From Hymenobacter yonginensis (GTDB lineage: Bacteria; Bacteroidota; Bacteroidia; Cytophagales; Hymenobacteraceae), in contig NZ_CP115396.1 in assembly GCF_027625995.1 (NCBI RefSeq), positions 4,340,501 through 4,404,500 on the forward strand: 64,000 nucleotides of DNA. The letters run 5' to 3'. Position 1 is the first letter of the stretch, and every line of letters starts with the position of its first letter. The notes beneath the pieces were generated by a model. That model saw nothing but the letters and a program-made list of their open reading frames with translations, searched no databases and was not told where the DNA came from. Positions 24,531-33,187 of the stretch are shown here, piece after piece. The position numbers were made by a program, and so were the translations under genes.

Positions 24531-25667
24531 TCACACCGCCTGCAGTCGCGGCTTCTTCTTGGTTTTGTTGCGGCGGCCCCACCAGATGATGGTGCCGGTG
24601 ACGGGCAGGCTGGCGCAGATCAAACTCACCAGAAACGCCACGAGCTTGCCGCCGAAACCCAGGATTTGGCCCACGTGCAGGTCGTAGTTCATGTCGGAGA
24701 GCTTGGTGCCGGCGCTTTTGGTGGCGTGGAAGCGGGTTTCCAGCAACTGGCCTGATACCGGGTGGAAGGCGTACTCGTCGCGGTGGTAGTAGTGCAGGGC
24801 TTTCTGGTAGGTCCAGCAGAACGCGGGGTCTTTGCCTGTGCCGGTGGGACCCAGTAGAATCATCTCGTGGTCGGGGGAGAGGTGGCGCGCCGTGCGATAC
24901 ACGATATCCGGCAGGGGCTGGGGCGCGGCGGTGGCAGTTTGCAGCGTATCGAGCTTGGTTTTCATGATTTCCTGCGGAGCCGGCCGGCCGCCATCCACGG
25001 CCAGTACCAGCGGCTCCAGAAGCCACGGATACAGCATAAACAGCCCCGACAGCGCCAGCACCAGCCCAATGCTGGCCGCGTAGAAGCCCAGCACGTTGTG
25101 CAAATCGTAGTTCACGCGCCGCCAGCGGGCTCCCCATTTGATGGTGAAGCGCTGCTTGCGTTCCTGCTTGCGCTTGGGCCACCACAGCACCAGGCCCGTG
25201 AGCAGCATCACCACAAACACGCTCACGCCGCCGCCTACTACCCACTTCGCCACGGCCTCGGGCAGTAGCAGGTGCATGTGAATTTCCTGCACAATGGTGA
25301 AGAAGTGCGTGCGCAAATCCTGCTCGTGCAGCACCCGGCCGGTGTAGGGGTTCAGGTACACCTGCGTGGGCGCGCCGCTTTTATCCGTAAAAAACACGGT
25401 AGCCGAGCGCTCCGGCCCGAAATACGTGACCCAGGTAGTGGCAGCATCCACGCCCGGGTGCCGGGCCAGCGCAGCCGCCTGCAGCCGGGAGGGGAGCACC
25501 AGCGCCGTAGTCTGGGCCTCCACCTTGCGCCAGGGCTCCGTCAGGTCCCGGATGTCGTCCTGAAACACGAAAATGGCCCCCGTCAAACTCACGATGAACA
25601 CAATCAGCCCCGAGGCCAGCCCCAGCCACAGGTGCAGCTTACCGACAGTTTTCTTGAGTGTGCTCAT
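24531..25667 (-). CDS. PepSY-associated transmembrane protein
   Basis: 378 residues, PepSY_TM type. The N-terminal helix (LHLWLGLASGLIVFIVSLTG) follows the family's HxWLGL pattern and continues with AIFVFQDDIRDLTEPWR. Three more helices follow (near 140-160, 192-214 and 340-362); a DLHVGQILGFGG segment resembles the family's His-containing helix. Such proteins are inner-membrane partners of siderophore receptors and are thought to help reduce or release iron. It lies 135 bases after the siderophore receptor gene on the same strand, separated by an inverted repeat that may lower its expression relative to the receptor. Confidence 0.85.
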   Translation of the reverse strand: MSTLKKTVGKLHLWLGLASGLIVFIVSLTGAIFVFQDDIRDLTEPWRKVEAQTTALVLPSRLQAAALARHPGVDAATTWVTYFGPERSATVFFTDKSGAPTQVYLNPYTGRVLHEQDLRTHFFTIVQEIHMHLLLPEAVAKWVVGGGVSVFVVMLLTGLVLWWPKRKQERKQRFTIKWGARWRRVNYDLHNVLGFYAASIGLVLALSGLFMLYPWLLEPLVLAVDGGRPAPQEIMKTKLDTLQTATAAPQPLPDIVYRTARHLSPDHEMILLGPTGTGKDPAFCWTYQKALHYYHRDEYAFHPVSGQLLETRFHATKSAGTKLSDMNYDLHVGQILGFGGKLVAFLVSLICASLPVTGTIIWWGRRNKTKKKPRLQAV

Positions 25668-25684
25668 AGGAGAAAGGAAGAAAC

Positions 25685-25794
25685 GGCGCTGTCATCCTGA
25701 GTTTGCGAAGGACCCTATCCCGATAGAACTAGCCGTTGGTACGAGAACAGTTCAAGGGTGAAAAGGTCCTTCGCAAGCTCAGGATGACAGCGCC
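25685..25794. repeat. inverted repeat, GTCATCCTGAG family, inside the iron operon
   Basis: Arms 25685-25714 and 25765-25794 pair at 29 of 30 bases (GGCGCTGTCATCCTGAG...). The element fills the spacer between two co-directional genes and probably stabilises or attenuates the receptor mRNA. Confidence 0.85.
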
Positions 25795-25801
25795 TGATAA
25801 G

Positions 25802-28276
25802 CTAGAATTTATACGCCACGCTGCCCACCACGCTGCGTACTTTCTGCGCGTTCATGGTGGAGTAGCCGATCCAGTACTGCTGGTTGGTGAGGTTGTCGAC
25901 CTTGGCCGAGATGCGGAACCGGGGCTGGTCGTAGAACACCGAGGCGTTGAGCACGGTGTAGCTGGGCAGCGTAAACACGTTGGTGCCGGTGTTCACGATT
26001 TTGTTGTCGCTGGCGTAGTTGCCACCGATGCCCAGGCCCAGGCCCTGCACCGGGCCGGCCGGCAGGCGGTAGCTCAGCCACAGGTTGGCCAGGTACGGCG
26101 AGCCGGCCGTGGCGGGGCGGCGGCCGTTCACGCCTTCCTCGGCGCGGGTCAGCTTGGAGTCGTTGTAGCTGAAGCCGGCCACGGCGTTGAAGCCCTCGAA
26201 TGGGTTGGCTACCACGTTCAGCTCCAGGCCCTGGCTGCGCTGGGTGCCGTCCTGAGTTTGGGCAAACTTGGCGGCGGCTTCCAGGCGCGGGTCGGTGCGC
26301 AGCAGGTTATCCACCCGGATAGCGTAGTAGCTCAGGGTGGTGGTCAGCTTGCCGGCGAAGGCATCCAGCTTCACGCCGCCTTCCCACTGGTTGGCCTGCT
26401 CCAGGCGGGCCGTGCGCAGCTCGGTGCTGTCGGGCAGCGCGGCCGTATTGTAGGCGCGGTAGGAGCCGGGGCTGCGGAAGCTGTTCTGGTAGTTGGCAAA
26501 CACCGAAACCTTGTCTTTCACCGGCTGATATACCACGCCAAACTTCGGCGACACGGCCGTTTGCTTGAACGGCTGCACCGCGCCGCCCACCAGACCGCCC
26601 TTGTTCTCAAACCGATCCACGCGCACGGCGGCCAGCACGCTCAGCTGCTCCGTGAGGTTGAGCACATCGGAAGCAAAGGCGCTGTAGGTTGTGAGCTGGG
26701 TGGTGATGGGGTACGTGAACTGCGGCGGGCCGGCCGCGTACTGCGCTGCCAGCGCCCGGCCGTTGAAATCGGTGTAGGCCTGGCTGCCCAGCCCCAGGGC
26801 CACCGGCGCCCCAAACGTGCTGCCGAAAAACGTCTGCTGGTTGTCCACGTTCAGGTAGTCGAGGCCCAGCACCACGCGGTTGCGCAGGCCCGCCACCTGA
26901 AAGTCGCCATTGAAGAGCTGCTGCACTTCCGTCGTGAAGGCCCGGCTGTCGCGCGTCGACTGGTCGGCGCGGCTCAGGAAGTTGGTGCTGCCCAGGCGTG
27001 TCGGGTCGCCGGAGCTGATGCTGTCGGCAATGGGCGTCACGTAGAAGTAGGCCCCGAAGCCTTCGGAAAAGCTGCGGCTGTGCGTGAAGTTGGTGGACGA
27101 CGTGAAGCCCGGCGCCAGCTGGTAGTTCACCTGCGCGAAGTAGTTAGAGCTGCGCGAGTCCAGACTCAGCCCGTTGCCCAGATACGACTGCCGGTAGTCC
27201 AGCCCCAGCTCCTTGGGCTGCGAGGCCTGCAGAGCGCTGGTCGGGAAGTAGAAGAAAATAAGCTGCTTACCCACGCCCTGGGTGCGGTACAGCTCGGCGT
27301 CCAGGTTGATGGTGAGGCGCTCGGTGGGCTTGTAGGTGAGGGTCGGGGCAATGGCCAAGCTCTTGTCGAAACCCTGGTAGCCGCGGTTCTGGAAATTGCG
27401 CTCGTACTGGCCGGCTGTGTTCAGGCGCAGCAGCACCTTTTTCTGCTTGTCGAGCGGCGTGTTCACGTCGGCGCTCAGGCGCTGCAGCCCGAAGCTGCCC
27501 GCCGAGTACGCCACCTCACCCCCAAACCGGTCGTAGGCTTTCTTCGTGACGCGGTTGATGAGGCCGCCGTAGGAGGTCAGGGCGCTGCCAAACAGCGTCG
27601 CCGAGGGGCCTTTGATGACCTCCAGCTTCTCCAGATTCGCCGCGTCGACGCTGCTGGTGACACCGCCGGCCACGCCGTTGCGCAGCTGGCTTTGGGTGAT
27701 GTAGCCGCGCAGGTTGTAGTAGCTGCCGCCGTCGCCGGCGCGGCCCGTGGCTTCCCACATGCGCTGCAAACCCGGCACGTTGCGGGTGGCGTCGTCGGCC
27801 GTGAACACCAGCTGCTCGGTCAGCAGCTCCTTGCCCACGGTGGCGTACACCTGCGGATTCTCCAGGTTGCTGAGCGGCATCTTGCTCACGTACTCCGACT
27901 GCTTGCGGGCAAACTTGTTGGTGCGGCTGCCGCTCACCACCACTTCCTGCAGCTGCTGGGCGCTTTCCGTCAGCGTGAAGTCGGCGCTGGTGGTCTGGCC
28001 GGCCGCTACCGTCACCGTCCGCTCATCGCCCTTCAGCCCGATGGCCGAAATCACCAGCGTGTACTGCCCTGGCCGCACCCGCTCCAGCACAAAGTCGCCT
28101 TGGCTGTTGGTGATGGTGCCCTGGCCGCGGCCCTTCAGTCCCACCGTTACGGCCTCGGCCGGGCGGCCGTCGGCGGTGGTAACGCGGCCCCGGATGGCGG
28201 CGGTTTGCTGGGCTTGCGCCACCAGGGCGCAGGTGGCGAGGGTAGAAGTAAGGCCCAGCAGGCGAAGATTCAGCAT
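25802..28276 (-). CDS. TonB-dependent siderophore receptor
   Basis: 824 residues. Signal peptide ending ALVAQAQQ, a carboxypeptidase-regulatory-like domain (IRGRVTTADGRPAEAVTVGL, residues 28-105), a plug of the siderophore-receptor type (VPGLQRMWEATGRAGDGGSY, then YNLRGY and LEKLEVIKGPSATLFGS), and a 22-strand-type barrel ending in VAYKF. It resembles FhuE/FpvA-class receptors. The next gene encodes a PepSY membrane protein, the common inner-membrane companion. The upstream 190-base region is AT-rich with overlapping TCTAAA/TTTAGA half-sites that could be an iron-responsive operator. Confidence 0.9.
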   Translation of the reverse strand: MLNLRLLGLTSTLATCALVAQAQQTAAIRGRVTTADGRPAEAVTVGLKGRGQGTITNSQGDFVLERVRPGQYTLVISAIGLKGDERTVTVAAGQTTSADFTLTESAQQLQEVVVSGSRTNKFARKQSEYVSKMPLSNLENPQVYATVGKELLTEQLVFTADDATRNVPGLQRMWEATGRAGDGGSYYNLRGYITQSQLRNGVAGGVTSSVDAANLEKLEVIKGPSATLFGSALTSYGGLINRVTKKAYDRFGGEVAYSAGSFGLQRLSADVNTPLDKQKKVLLRLNTAGQYERNFQNRGYQGFDKSLAIAPTLTYKPTERLTINLDAELYRTQGVGKQLIFFYFPTSALQASQPKELGLDYRQSYLGNGLSLDSRSSNYFAQVNYQLAPGFTSSTNFTHSRSFSEGFGAYFYVTPIADSISSGDPTRLGSTNFLSRADQSTRDSRAFTTEVQQLFNGDFQVAGLRNRVVLGLDYLNVDNQQTFFGSTFGAPVALGLGSQAYTDFNGRALAAQYAAGPPQFTYPITTQLTTYSAFASDVLNLTEQLSVLAAVRVDRFENKGGLVGGAVQPFKQTAVSPKFGVVYQPVKDKVSVFANYQNSFRSPGSYRAYNTAALPDSTELRTARLEQANQWEGGVKLDAFAGKLTTTLSYYAIRVDNLLRTDPRLEAAAKFAQTQDGTQRSQGLELNVVANPFEGFNAVAGFSYNDSKLTRAEEGVNGRRPATAGSPYLANLWLSYRLPAGPVQGLGLGIGGNYASDNKIVNTGTNVFTLPSYTVLNASVFYDQPRFRISAKVDNLTNQQYWIGYSTMNAQKVRSVVGSVAYKF

Positions 28277-28320
28277 GGTGTGTTTCTTTAGAATCAGTCC
28301 AGATTGCTACAAAGGAACAC

Positions 28321-28348
28321 TCTAAAATCTATTTAGAAAAATTCTTAA
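28321..28348. promoter_or_regulatory. candidate iron-responsive operator upstream of the siderophore receptor
   Basis: Within the divergent region, TCTAAA (28321-28326) and TTTAGA (28332-28337) form a perfect 6-5-6 inverted pair. TTTAGAA (28332-28338) and TTCTTAA (28342-28348) form a second, 7-3-7 pair with one mismatch. Overlapping half-sites of this kind fit Fur-type operators in layout; the sequence does not match the gamma-proteobacterial box. Assignment rests on position and symmetry. Confidence 0.35.
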
Positions 28349-28468
28349 TAAAAATATGTAGCTACAGACGAGCTTGCCGGATTGTTGGAATTTGAAAGAA
28401 TCTGCGGCTGCCGGCCAATCTGTAGCATCTGTGATTATCTTCGGCGCTTCTCCCGCTATTCCCATCCG

Positions 28469-30649
28469 ATGCAGAAATTTGTTCTTCCCGTAGTAGCCCT
28501 GGCGGCGCTGGCCTCGTGCCGCTCCACCCAGTCGAAGGCCCCCGGGGCCGGCGCTGCTACCGTTTCTACCACTACTTCCGCTCCCGTGCAATACCCCGAC
28601 ACCAAGAAAGTCGACCACAAGGACGACTACTTCGGTACTTCCGTGGCCGACCCCTACCGTTGGCTCGAAGACCTTGACTCGCCCGACACCAAGGCCTGGG
28701 TGACAGCCGAAAACAAGGTCACCTTCGGCTACCTGGAGCAGATTCCGTTCCGCGACAAAATCCGGGAGCGGCTCACCACGCTCTGGAACTACGAGAAATT
28801 CGGGATTCCGCAGCAGGAGGGCAGCCAGCTCTACTTCAGCAAAAACGACGGCCTGCAGAACCAGGCCGTGCTCTACACCCAGCAGGACGGCCAGCAGGGC
28901 CAGCCTGACGTGCTGCTCGACCCCAACAAGTTCTCGGCCGATGGCACCACCGCTTTGGCCGGCACCTACTTCTCCAACGACCACCGCTACATGGCCTACG
29001 CCACCAGCGGCGGCGGCTCCGACTGGCAGAAGCTGAAGGTACTCGACCTGAAAACCCGCCAGCCGCTCTCTGATGAGCTGCAGTGGGTGAAGGTATCGGG
29101 CGCGGCTTGGTACAAGGACGGCTTCTTCTACAGCCGCTACGGTGCGCCCAAAGCCGGCGAAAACCAGCTTTCCGGCAAAAACGAGTACCACAAGGTGTAC
29201 TACCACCAGCTCGGCAAGCCCCAGAGCTCCGACAAGCTGGTGTACGAAGACCCCAAAATGGCTTTGGGCTTCCGCACCGTGGGTACCACCGAGGACGAGC
29301 GGTTTCTGGTGCTCTACCTCACCGATGGCAAGGCCGACGGCAACCGCCTGCTGGTGCGCGACCTGACCGACCCCAAGCAGGCCAACAGCTTCATCACCAT
29401 CATCAACAGCTACGACGACAACAACTCGGTAGTGGGGAACGTGGGCGGGCAGCTGCTGGTGCAAACCAACTACAAGGCCCCCAACTACCGCGTGGTGCTC
29501 ATCGACCCCAAGAAGCCGCAGGAGGCCAACTGGAAAGAGGTGCTGCCCCAGACCGAGCAGAAGCTGGAAGGCGTCGACCACGTGGGCGGCTACCTGGTGG
29601 CCTCGTACCTGAAGGATGCCAGCAGCCTGATTAAGGTGTACTCCGAAACCGGCGAGTTCAAGCACGATGTGGCCCTGCCGGCCATCGGCACGGCCAGCGG
29701 CTTCGGCGGCAAGCGCGACTCGAAGTCGGTGTACTACGCCTTCACCTCGTTCACGTACCCGACCACCATCTATAAGTACGACCTCGCCTCGAACACCAGC
29801 ACCGTGTTCCGCGCCCCCACCGTGGACGTGAAGCCCCAGGACTACGTGACCACCCAAGTGTTCTACGCCAGCAAGGACGGCACCAAAATCCCGATGTTCA
29901 TCACCCACAAGAAAGGCGTGAAGCTCAACGGCCAGAACCCCACCTACCTGTACGCCTACGGCGGCTTCAACATCTCGCTCACGCCGGGCTTCTCGGTGGC
30001 GCGTATGCTGTGGCTGGAAAACGGTGGCATCCTGGCCATTCCGAACCTGCGCGGCGGTGGCGAGTACGGCGAAAAGTGGCACCAAGCCGGCATGACGCCC
30101 AACAAGCAGAACGTGTTCGACGACTTCATTGCGGCGGCCGAGTACCTGAAAGTGCAGGGCTACACCAGCACCGAGAAGCTGGCCATGGCTGGCGGCTCCA
30201 ACGGCGGCCTGCTGGTGGGCGCCACCATGACCCAGCGCCCCGACCTGTGCGGCGTGGCCTTCCCGGCCGTGGGCGTAATGGACATGCTGCGCTACCAGAA
30301 GTTCACCATCGGCTGGAACTGGGCTCCAGAATACGGCACCAGCGACAACTACGCGCAGTTCCAGAACCTCTACAAGTTCTCGCCCCTGCACACGCTGAAG
30401 GCCGGCACCACCTACCCCGCCACCATGATTACCACCGCCGACCACGACGACCGGGTGGTGCCCGCGCACTCCTTTAAGTTTGCCGCCGCCCTGCAGGCCG
30501 CCAACAGCGGCCCCAAGCCCCAACTCATCCGCGTGGACGTAAACGCCGGCCACGGCGCCGGCAAAAGCACTAAGCTCCAAATCGAAGAGTGGGCCGATGT
30601 GTGGTCCTTCGCCTTCTACAACATGGGCGTGAATCCGTACGGCAAGTAG
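28469..30649 (+). CDS. prolyl oligopeptidase (S9A) lipoprotein
   Basis: 726 residues from the ATG that opens a lipoprotein signal (VALAALASC). The beta-propeller starts at [27 protein letters not shown] and continues to about residue 480. The alpha/beta-hydrolase domain holds the catalytic triad: Ser in [10 protein letters not shown] (about 576), Asp in [12 protein letters not shown] (about 660) and His in NAGHGAGKS (about 694). The GYGGFN-like strand [14 protein letters not shown] fits S9A enzymes, which cut peptides after Pro. With the lipid anchor it should act at the periplasmic face or cell surface. It is monocistronic, ending before a near-perfect inverted repeat. A TATCTTCG box 25 bases before the ATG is a candidate -7. 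Confidence 0.9.
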   Translation: MQKFVLPVVALAALASCRSTQSKAPGAGAATVSTTTSAPVQYPDTKKVDHKDDYFGTSVADPYRWLEDLDSPDTKAWVTAENKVTFGYLEQIPFRDKIRERLTTLWNYEKFGIPQQEGSQLYFSKNDGLQNQAVLYTQQDGQQGQPDVLLDPNKFSADGTTALAGTYFSNDHRYMAYATSGGGSDWQKLKVLDLKTRQPLSDELQWVKVSGAAWYKDGFFYSRYGAPKAGENQLSGKNEYHKVYYHQLGKPQSSDKLVYEDPKMALGFRTVGTTEDERFLVLYLTDGKADGNRLLVRDLTDPKQANSFITIINSYDDNNSVVGNVGGQLLVQTNYKAPNYRVVLIDPKKPQEANWKEVLPQTEQKLEGVDHVGGYLVASYLKDASSLIKVYSETGEFKHDVALPAIGTASGFGGKRDSKSVYYAFTSFTYPTTIYKYDLASNTSTVFRAPTVDVKPQDYVTTQVFYASKDGTKIPMFITHKKGVKLNGQNPTYLYAYGGFNISLTPGFSVARMLWLENGGILAIPNLRGGGEYGEKWHQAGMTPNKQNVFDDFIAAAEYLKVQGYTSTEKLAMAGGSNGGLLVGATMTQRPDLCGVAFPAVGVMDMLRYQKFTIGWNWAPEYGTSDNYAQFQNLYKFSPLHTLKAGTTYPATMITTADHDDRVVPAHSFKFAAALQAANSGPKPQLIRVDVNAGHGAGKSTKLQIEEWADVWSFAFYNMGVNPYGK

Positions 30650-30737
30650 AACGTCATGCAGAGCGAAGCGAAGCATCTCGCTAGTGTGGTACAATCACTA
30701 CACTAGCGAGATGCTTCGCTTCGCTCTGCATGACGTT
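30650..30737. repeat. inverted repeat, GTCATGCAGAGCGAAGCG family
   Basis: Perfect 37-base arms (30650-30686 and 30701-30737), extending to 41 with one G-T mismatch, around a 6-base loop. The text AACGTCATGCAGAGCG... recurs as a half copy at 38389-38424. It starts at the last base of the peptidase stop codon. Confidence 0.9.
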
Positions 30738-30741
30738 GTAT

Positions 30742-30776
30742 TTTGGTAATGCATCACAAACTGCTTCGTATCTTCG
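30742..30776 (+). promoter_or_regulatory. candidate promoter of the small lipoprotein gene
   Basis: TTTG (30742-30745) and TATCTTCG (30769-30776) resemble the Bacteroidota -33 and -7 boxes. Spacing is 23 bases, a little long, and the -7 has C for T. The ATG lies 43 bases downstream. Confidence 0.35.
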
Positions 30777-30819
30777 CGGCCGCAACGCTCGTAATTGCTT
30801 CTGACTTTCTGCTTTTTAT

Positions 30820-31041
30820 ATGAAAAAAACGCTCCTTTTCGGTCTGTTGGCCGGCTCGCTGATGCTGTCTGCCACGTCTTGCAGCAACCCCGATTACAAA
30901 ACTGACGAAAACGTGACCGTAAAGCCGCTCGAGTATCCGGCTCCGGCCGACACGACTGGTGGCAAAGTAGACCCCGCTACCCGCGAGATAAACGCCCTGA
31001 ACGCCACCGAGGATATCAAGAAGATGCAGCCGGTGATGTAA
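30820..31041 (+). CDS. small lipoprotein
   Basis: 73 residues with a lipoprotein signal (LLAGSLMLSATSC) and a short, hydrophilic, Pro/Thr-rich mature part (SNPDYKTDENVTVKPLEYPA...). No domain is recognised and the mature length of about 52 residues leaves little room for one. A candidate promoter precedes it and a strong terminator hairpin follows 26 bases after the stop, so it is probably transcribed on its own. Confidence 0.7.
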   Translation: MKKTLLFGLLAGSLMLSATSCSNPDYKTDENVTVKPLEYPAPADTTGGKVDPATREINALNATEDIKKMQPVM

Positions 31042-31067
31042 TTGCCGTGAGCAACGAATAGTGAGGA

Positions 31068-31096
31068 ATGAGCAACGGCCCCGGGCTGTTGCTCAT
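31068..31096 (+). terminator. rho-independent terminator
   Basis: ATGAGCAAC and GTTGCTCAT pair, extended by GGCC/GGCT bases, and are followed by TTTTTC. It ends the small lipoprotein transcript. Confidence 0.75.
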
Positions 31097-31142
31097 TTTT
31101 CTTTCCGGAAACGCGCAGCAGGCCTCACCAGCCCCCGTACCT

Positions 31143-31170
31143 TCACCACTCACCACTCACCACTCACCAC
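31143..31170 (+). repeat. four tandem TCACCAC heptamers before an ATG
   Basis: Exactly four TCACCAC units end one base before the ATG of the acetyltransferase gene. A change in copy number by slipped pairing would change the 5' leader in steps of 7 bases. The motif echoes the arms of the inverted repeat at 12382-12486. Confidence 0.75.
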
Positions 31171-31171
31171 C

Positions 31172-31678
31172 ATGAATATCCGCCGGGGCCGGGAGGCCGA
31201 TTTGCCGCAGGTGCTGGCCCTGATTCAGGAGCTGGCCGAATACGAGAAAGCGCCGCAGGAAGTCACCAACACGCTGGCCGATATGCAGCGCGACGGGTTC
31301 GGCCCGGAGCCGATTTTCAAGTTCTTCGTAGCCGAAGACGCGGCGGGCGTCATCATCGGCATTGCGCTGTATTACACGGCCTACTCCACCTGGAAGGGCC
31401 GCATGCTGTTTCTGGAAGACCTGGTAGTCACCGAAGCCCAGCGCGGCACCGGCCTGGGCCGCCAGCTGTTTGATGCCGTAGTAGCCGAAGCCCGGCAAAC
31501 GGGCGCCAACCGCATGAAGTGGCAGGTGCTGAAATGGAACGAGCCCGCCATCGGCTTCTACAAAAAGCTGGGCGCCAACCTTGACCCCGAGTGGGACAAC
31601 GGCAACCTCAGCCACGAGCAGCTCCACGCCTACGCCTGCCACCCGGCCGCGGAAGCTGCCGTGCAGCAAGGAGAGTAA
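31172..31678 (+). CDS. GNAT N-acetyltransferase, diamine (SSAT)-like
   Basis: 168 residues; the start is the first Met of the GNAT fold (MNIRRGREADLPQVLALIQE). LEDLVVTEAQRGTGLGRQLF holds the acetyl-CoA-binding Q/RxxGxG/A motif. A NEPAIGFYKKLGA segment is the usual final strand. The FKFFVAEDAAG and YYTAYSTWKGRMLFLED pattern resembles spermidine/spermine (diamine) acetyltransferases, so small amines are likely substrates. The upstream 38 codons of the open frame are repeat DNA and not part of the gene. Confidence 0.8.
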   Translation: MNIRRGREADLPQVLALIQELAEYEKAPQEVTNTLADMQRDGFGPEPIFKFFVAEDAAGVIIGIALYYTAYSTWKGRMLFLEDLVVTEAQRGTGLGRQLFDAVVAEARQTGANRMKWQVLKWNEPAIGFYKKLGANLDPEWDNGNLSHEQLHAYACHPAAEAAVQQGE

Positions 31679-31682
31679 ACGC

Positions 31683-31715
31683 AAAACGGCCATTCCGCGC
31701 AGGAATGGCCGTTTT
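31683..31715. terminator. bidirectional terminator
   Basis: Perfect 14-base stem AAAACGGCCATTCC/GGAATGGCCGTTTT with a 5-base loop, flanked by A and T tracts, between convergent genes. Confidence 0.85.
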
Positions 31716-31764
31716 TGGCGTTGTGAGTTGGCATGTGCGCCGGGCCGGAGCTATGGCGGCTAGG

Positions 31765-32067
31765 CTACCCCAGCACTTCCAGCATGGTGCGGAAGGAGGC
31801 GTAACGGCCACCGAAGTGCTTTTCCATCTCCTGGATCAGGCCGGGGGCGGCCAGCTGCTGGTATTCCTCCAGCTGCTCTAGGCTCACGCAGTAGTACTGC
31901 GAGGCATAGGTGATGCCGTTGTCTTCCTCATTGAGCAGCCGGCAGAGCTGGCTTTTTACGAAGAAGCCGGTAGCCATTACCTCCGGCATATGGGTCTGCT
32001 GCATATACGACACCCACTGATCTTCGATTTCCGGATCGAGGCTGGTCGTGACGTTGTATAGAATCAT
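31765..32067 (-). CDS. DUF4286 family protein
   Basis: 100 residues, starting at MILYNVTTSLDPEIEDQWV; the frame upstream of that Met is non-coding. The whole protein fits DUF4286, a small ferredoxin-like (dimeric alpha/beta barrel) fold common in Bacteroidota (HMPEVMATGFF, SQYYCVSLEQLEEYQ, FGGRYASFRTMLEVL). No catalytic function is known. It follows the DUF6526 gene on the same strand at a distance of 129 bases. Confidence 0.8.
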   Translation of the reverse strand: MILYNVTTSLDPEIEDQWVSYMQQTHMPEVMATGFFVKSQLCRLLNEEDNGITYASQYYCVSLEQLEEYQQLAAPGLIQEMEKHFGGRYASFRTMLEVLG

Positions 32068-32196
32068 GGTTTCTGGCTTCTTAGGTATGTGTGGGCTGGT
32101 TTGATTGCGGCCGGTGACGACACGCGAATAGGCGTAACGCAAAAGTCGGCCAAAAAATCCAAGACCCTAAGCCCGCAAGTCCCCAAACCTCTGACA

Positions 32197-32646
32197 TCAC
32201 ACCCGCAGATGGTCGAAGTGGAAGTCCTGGATGCGGGCCTGAATATCTTTGGAGCTGAGCTTTTCGCGGATGGCGGCCTGCGTGAGTTCGGCCAACTCGG
32301 CGTCGCCGGCGAAGCGCAGGGCCAGGATCTGGCTGAGCTGAAGCTGGCTTTCTAAGGGGCGCAGGCTCTGGCCCGTCACCTCGAAATAGCGCTGGCGCAC
32401 CTCCAGCCGAATCAGGCGGTCCTGGAGCTGTAGGGCGTAGTGCTGGCGGAGCATCACCAGCACGCCCAGGCCTACCACCGCCAAGGCCATTACGGTGAAC
32501 CACAGGCGCGACATCTCCGAGTCTTCGCCGGACACGCCCAGGTAGCGCCGGATGCCGTAACCGGCCAGAATGAGGGCAGCCGGCAGCAGCACGAAATGGT
32601 GCCAAGAGTAAAGCATGGGAGTGTTTTTGGTAGGTTGACTGGCCAT
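32197..32646 (-). CDS. DUF6526 family membrane protein
   Basis: 149 residues with two transmembrane helices: HHFVLLPAALILAGYGI (about 16-32) and LWFTVMALAVVGLGVLVML (about 48-66). The helical cytoplasmic part follows (QDRLIRLEVRQRYFEVTGQ). The layout and the HHFxLxP opening match DUF6526. An internal Met at residue 11 is an alternative start. Function unknown. Confidence 0.7.
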   Translation of the reverse strand: MASQPTKNTPMLYSWHHFVLLPAALILAGYGIRRYLGVSGEDSEMSRLWFTVMALAVVGLGVLVMLRQHYALQLQDRLIRLEVRQRYFEVTGQSLRPLESQLQLSQILALRFAGDAELAELTQAAIREKLSSKDIQARIQDFHFDHLRV

Positions 32647-32689
32647 AAAAGGGGCGTGTGGAAAGGTGATTCTGAAAGGGAAAACAAGA

Positions 32690-32718
32690 AAAAACTCCTG
32701 CCGGAAGCAGGAGTTTTT
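32690..32718 (-). terminator. terminator of the coiled-coil protein gene
   Basis: Perfect 12-base stem AAAAACTCCTGC/GCAGGAGTTTTT with a 5-base loop, followed on the minus strand by a T-rich run. Confidence 0.8.
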
Positions 32719-32743
32719 GAAAGGGATATGTTAGCGGCTACGC

Positions 32744-33124
32744 CTACATTTTGGCAGCTTTCTTGGCTTCGCGGGCTTTGCGCTTTTCGTCGCGGGCGGC
32801 CTGCTTGGCGGCCGATTCCTGGCGGCTGGCCTCCTTAGCGGTGTCGCGCTGACGCTTGAGCTCAATCTTCTGTTCCTTCATCTGGCGCTTCTGCTCGCGC
32901 ATGGCGTTTTCCTGGTCGCGGAGTTGAGCTTTAGTCTGGTCGACGTTGCTGCGGGTAGCGGCAGTTTCCTGCTTACGGGCATCCAGCGCGGCCTTGGCTT
33001 CGGCGGCGCGTTGCTGTTGCATCTGCAGGCGCATCTGCGTCGAGTCGGGGGCCGTTTGGGCCTGCGCGTGGGAGGCGGTGAGGGCGAGGCCGGCAACGGC
33101 CAGTAAGGCAACTATCTTTTTCAT
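32744..33124 (-). CDS. exported, highly charged coiled-coil protein
   Basis: 126 residues: signal peptide (IVALLAVAGLALTASHAQAQ) and then one long helix rich in Lys, Arg, Gln and Ala (for example REQKRQMKEQKIELKRQRDT). It should be a periplasmic extended helix or coiled coil; the basic C-terminus (DEKRKAREAKKAAKM) could bind acidic polymers. No family name is justified. It ends before a clear terminator. Confidence 0.7.
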   Translation of the reverse strand: MKKIVALLAVAGLALTASHAQAQTAPDSTQMRLQMQQQRAAEAKAALDARKQETAATRSNVDQTKAQLRDQENAMREQKRQMKEQKIELKRQRDTAKEASRQESAAKQAARDEKRKAREAKKAAKM

Positions 33125-33187
33125 AGGAAGGGGCGGAAGTCGAAATGAAATCCGCGCCTTGTACGCGCGCCGGTGGGCAAGGTTGAG

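Noticed and set aside
25736-30694. Very long antisense ORFs (851 and 790 codons) opposite the siderophore receptor and the prolyl oligopeptidase
   Set aside because: Both sense genes have complete domains and catalytic motifs. The antisense frames are Ala/Gly/Val/His-rich, as expected from high-GC codon bias, and lack any motif.
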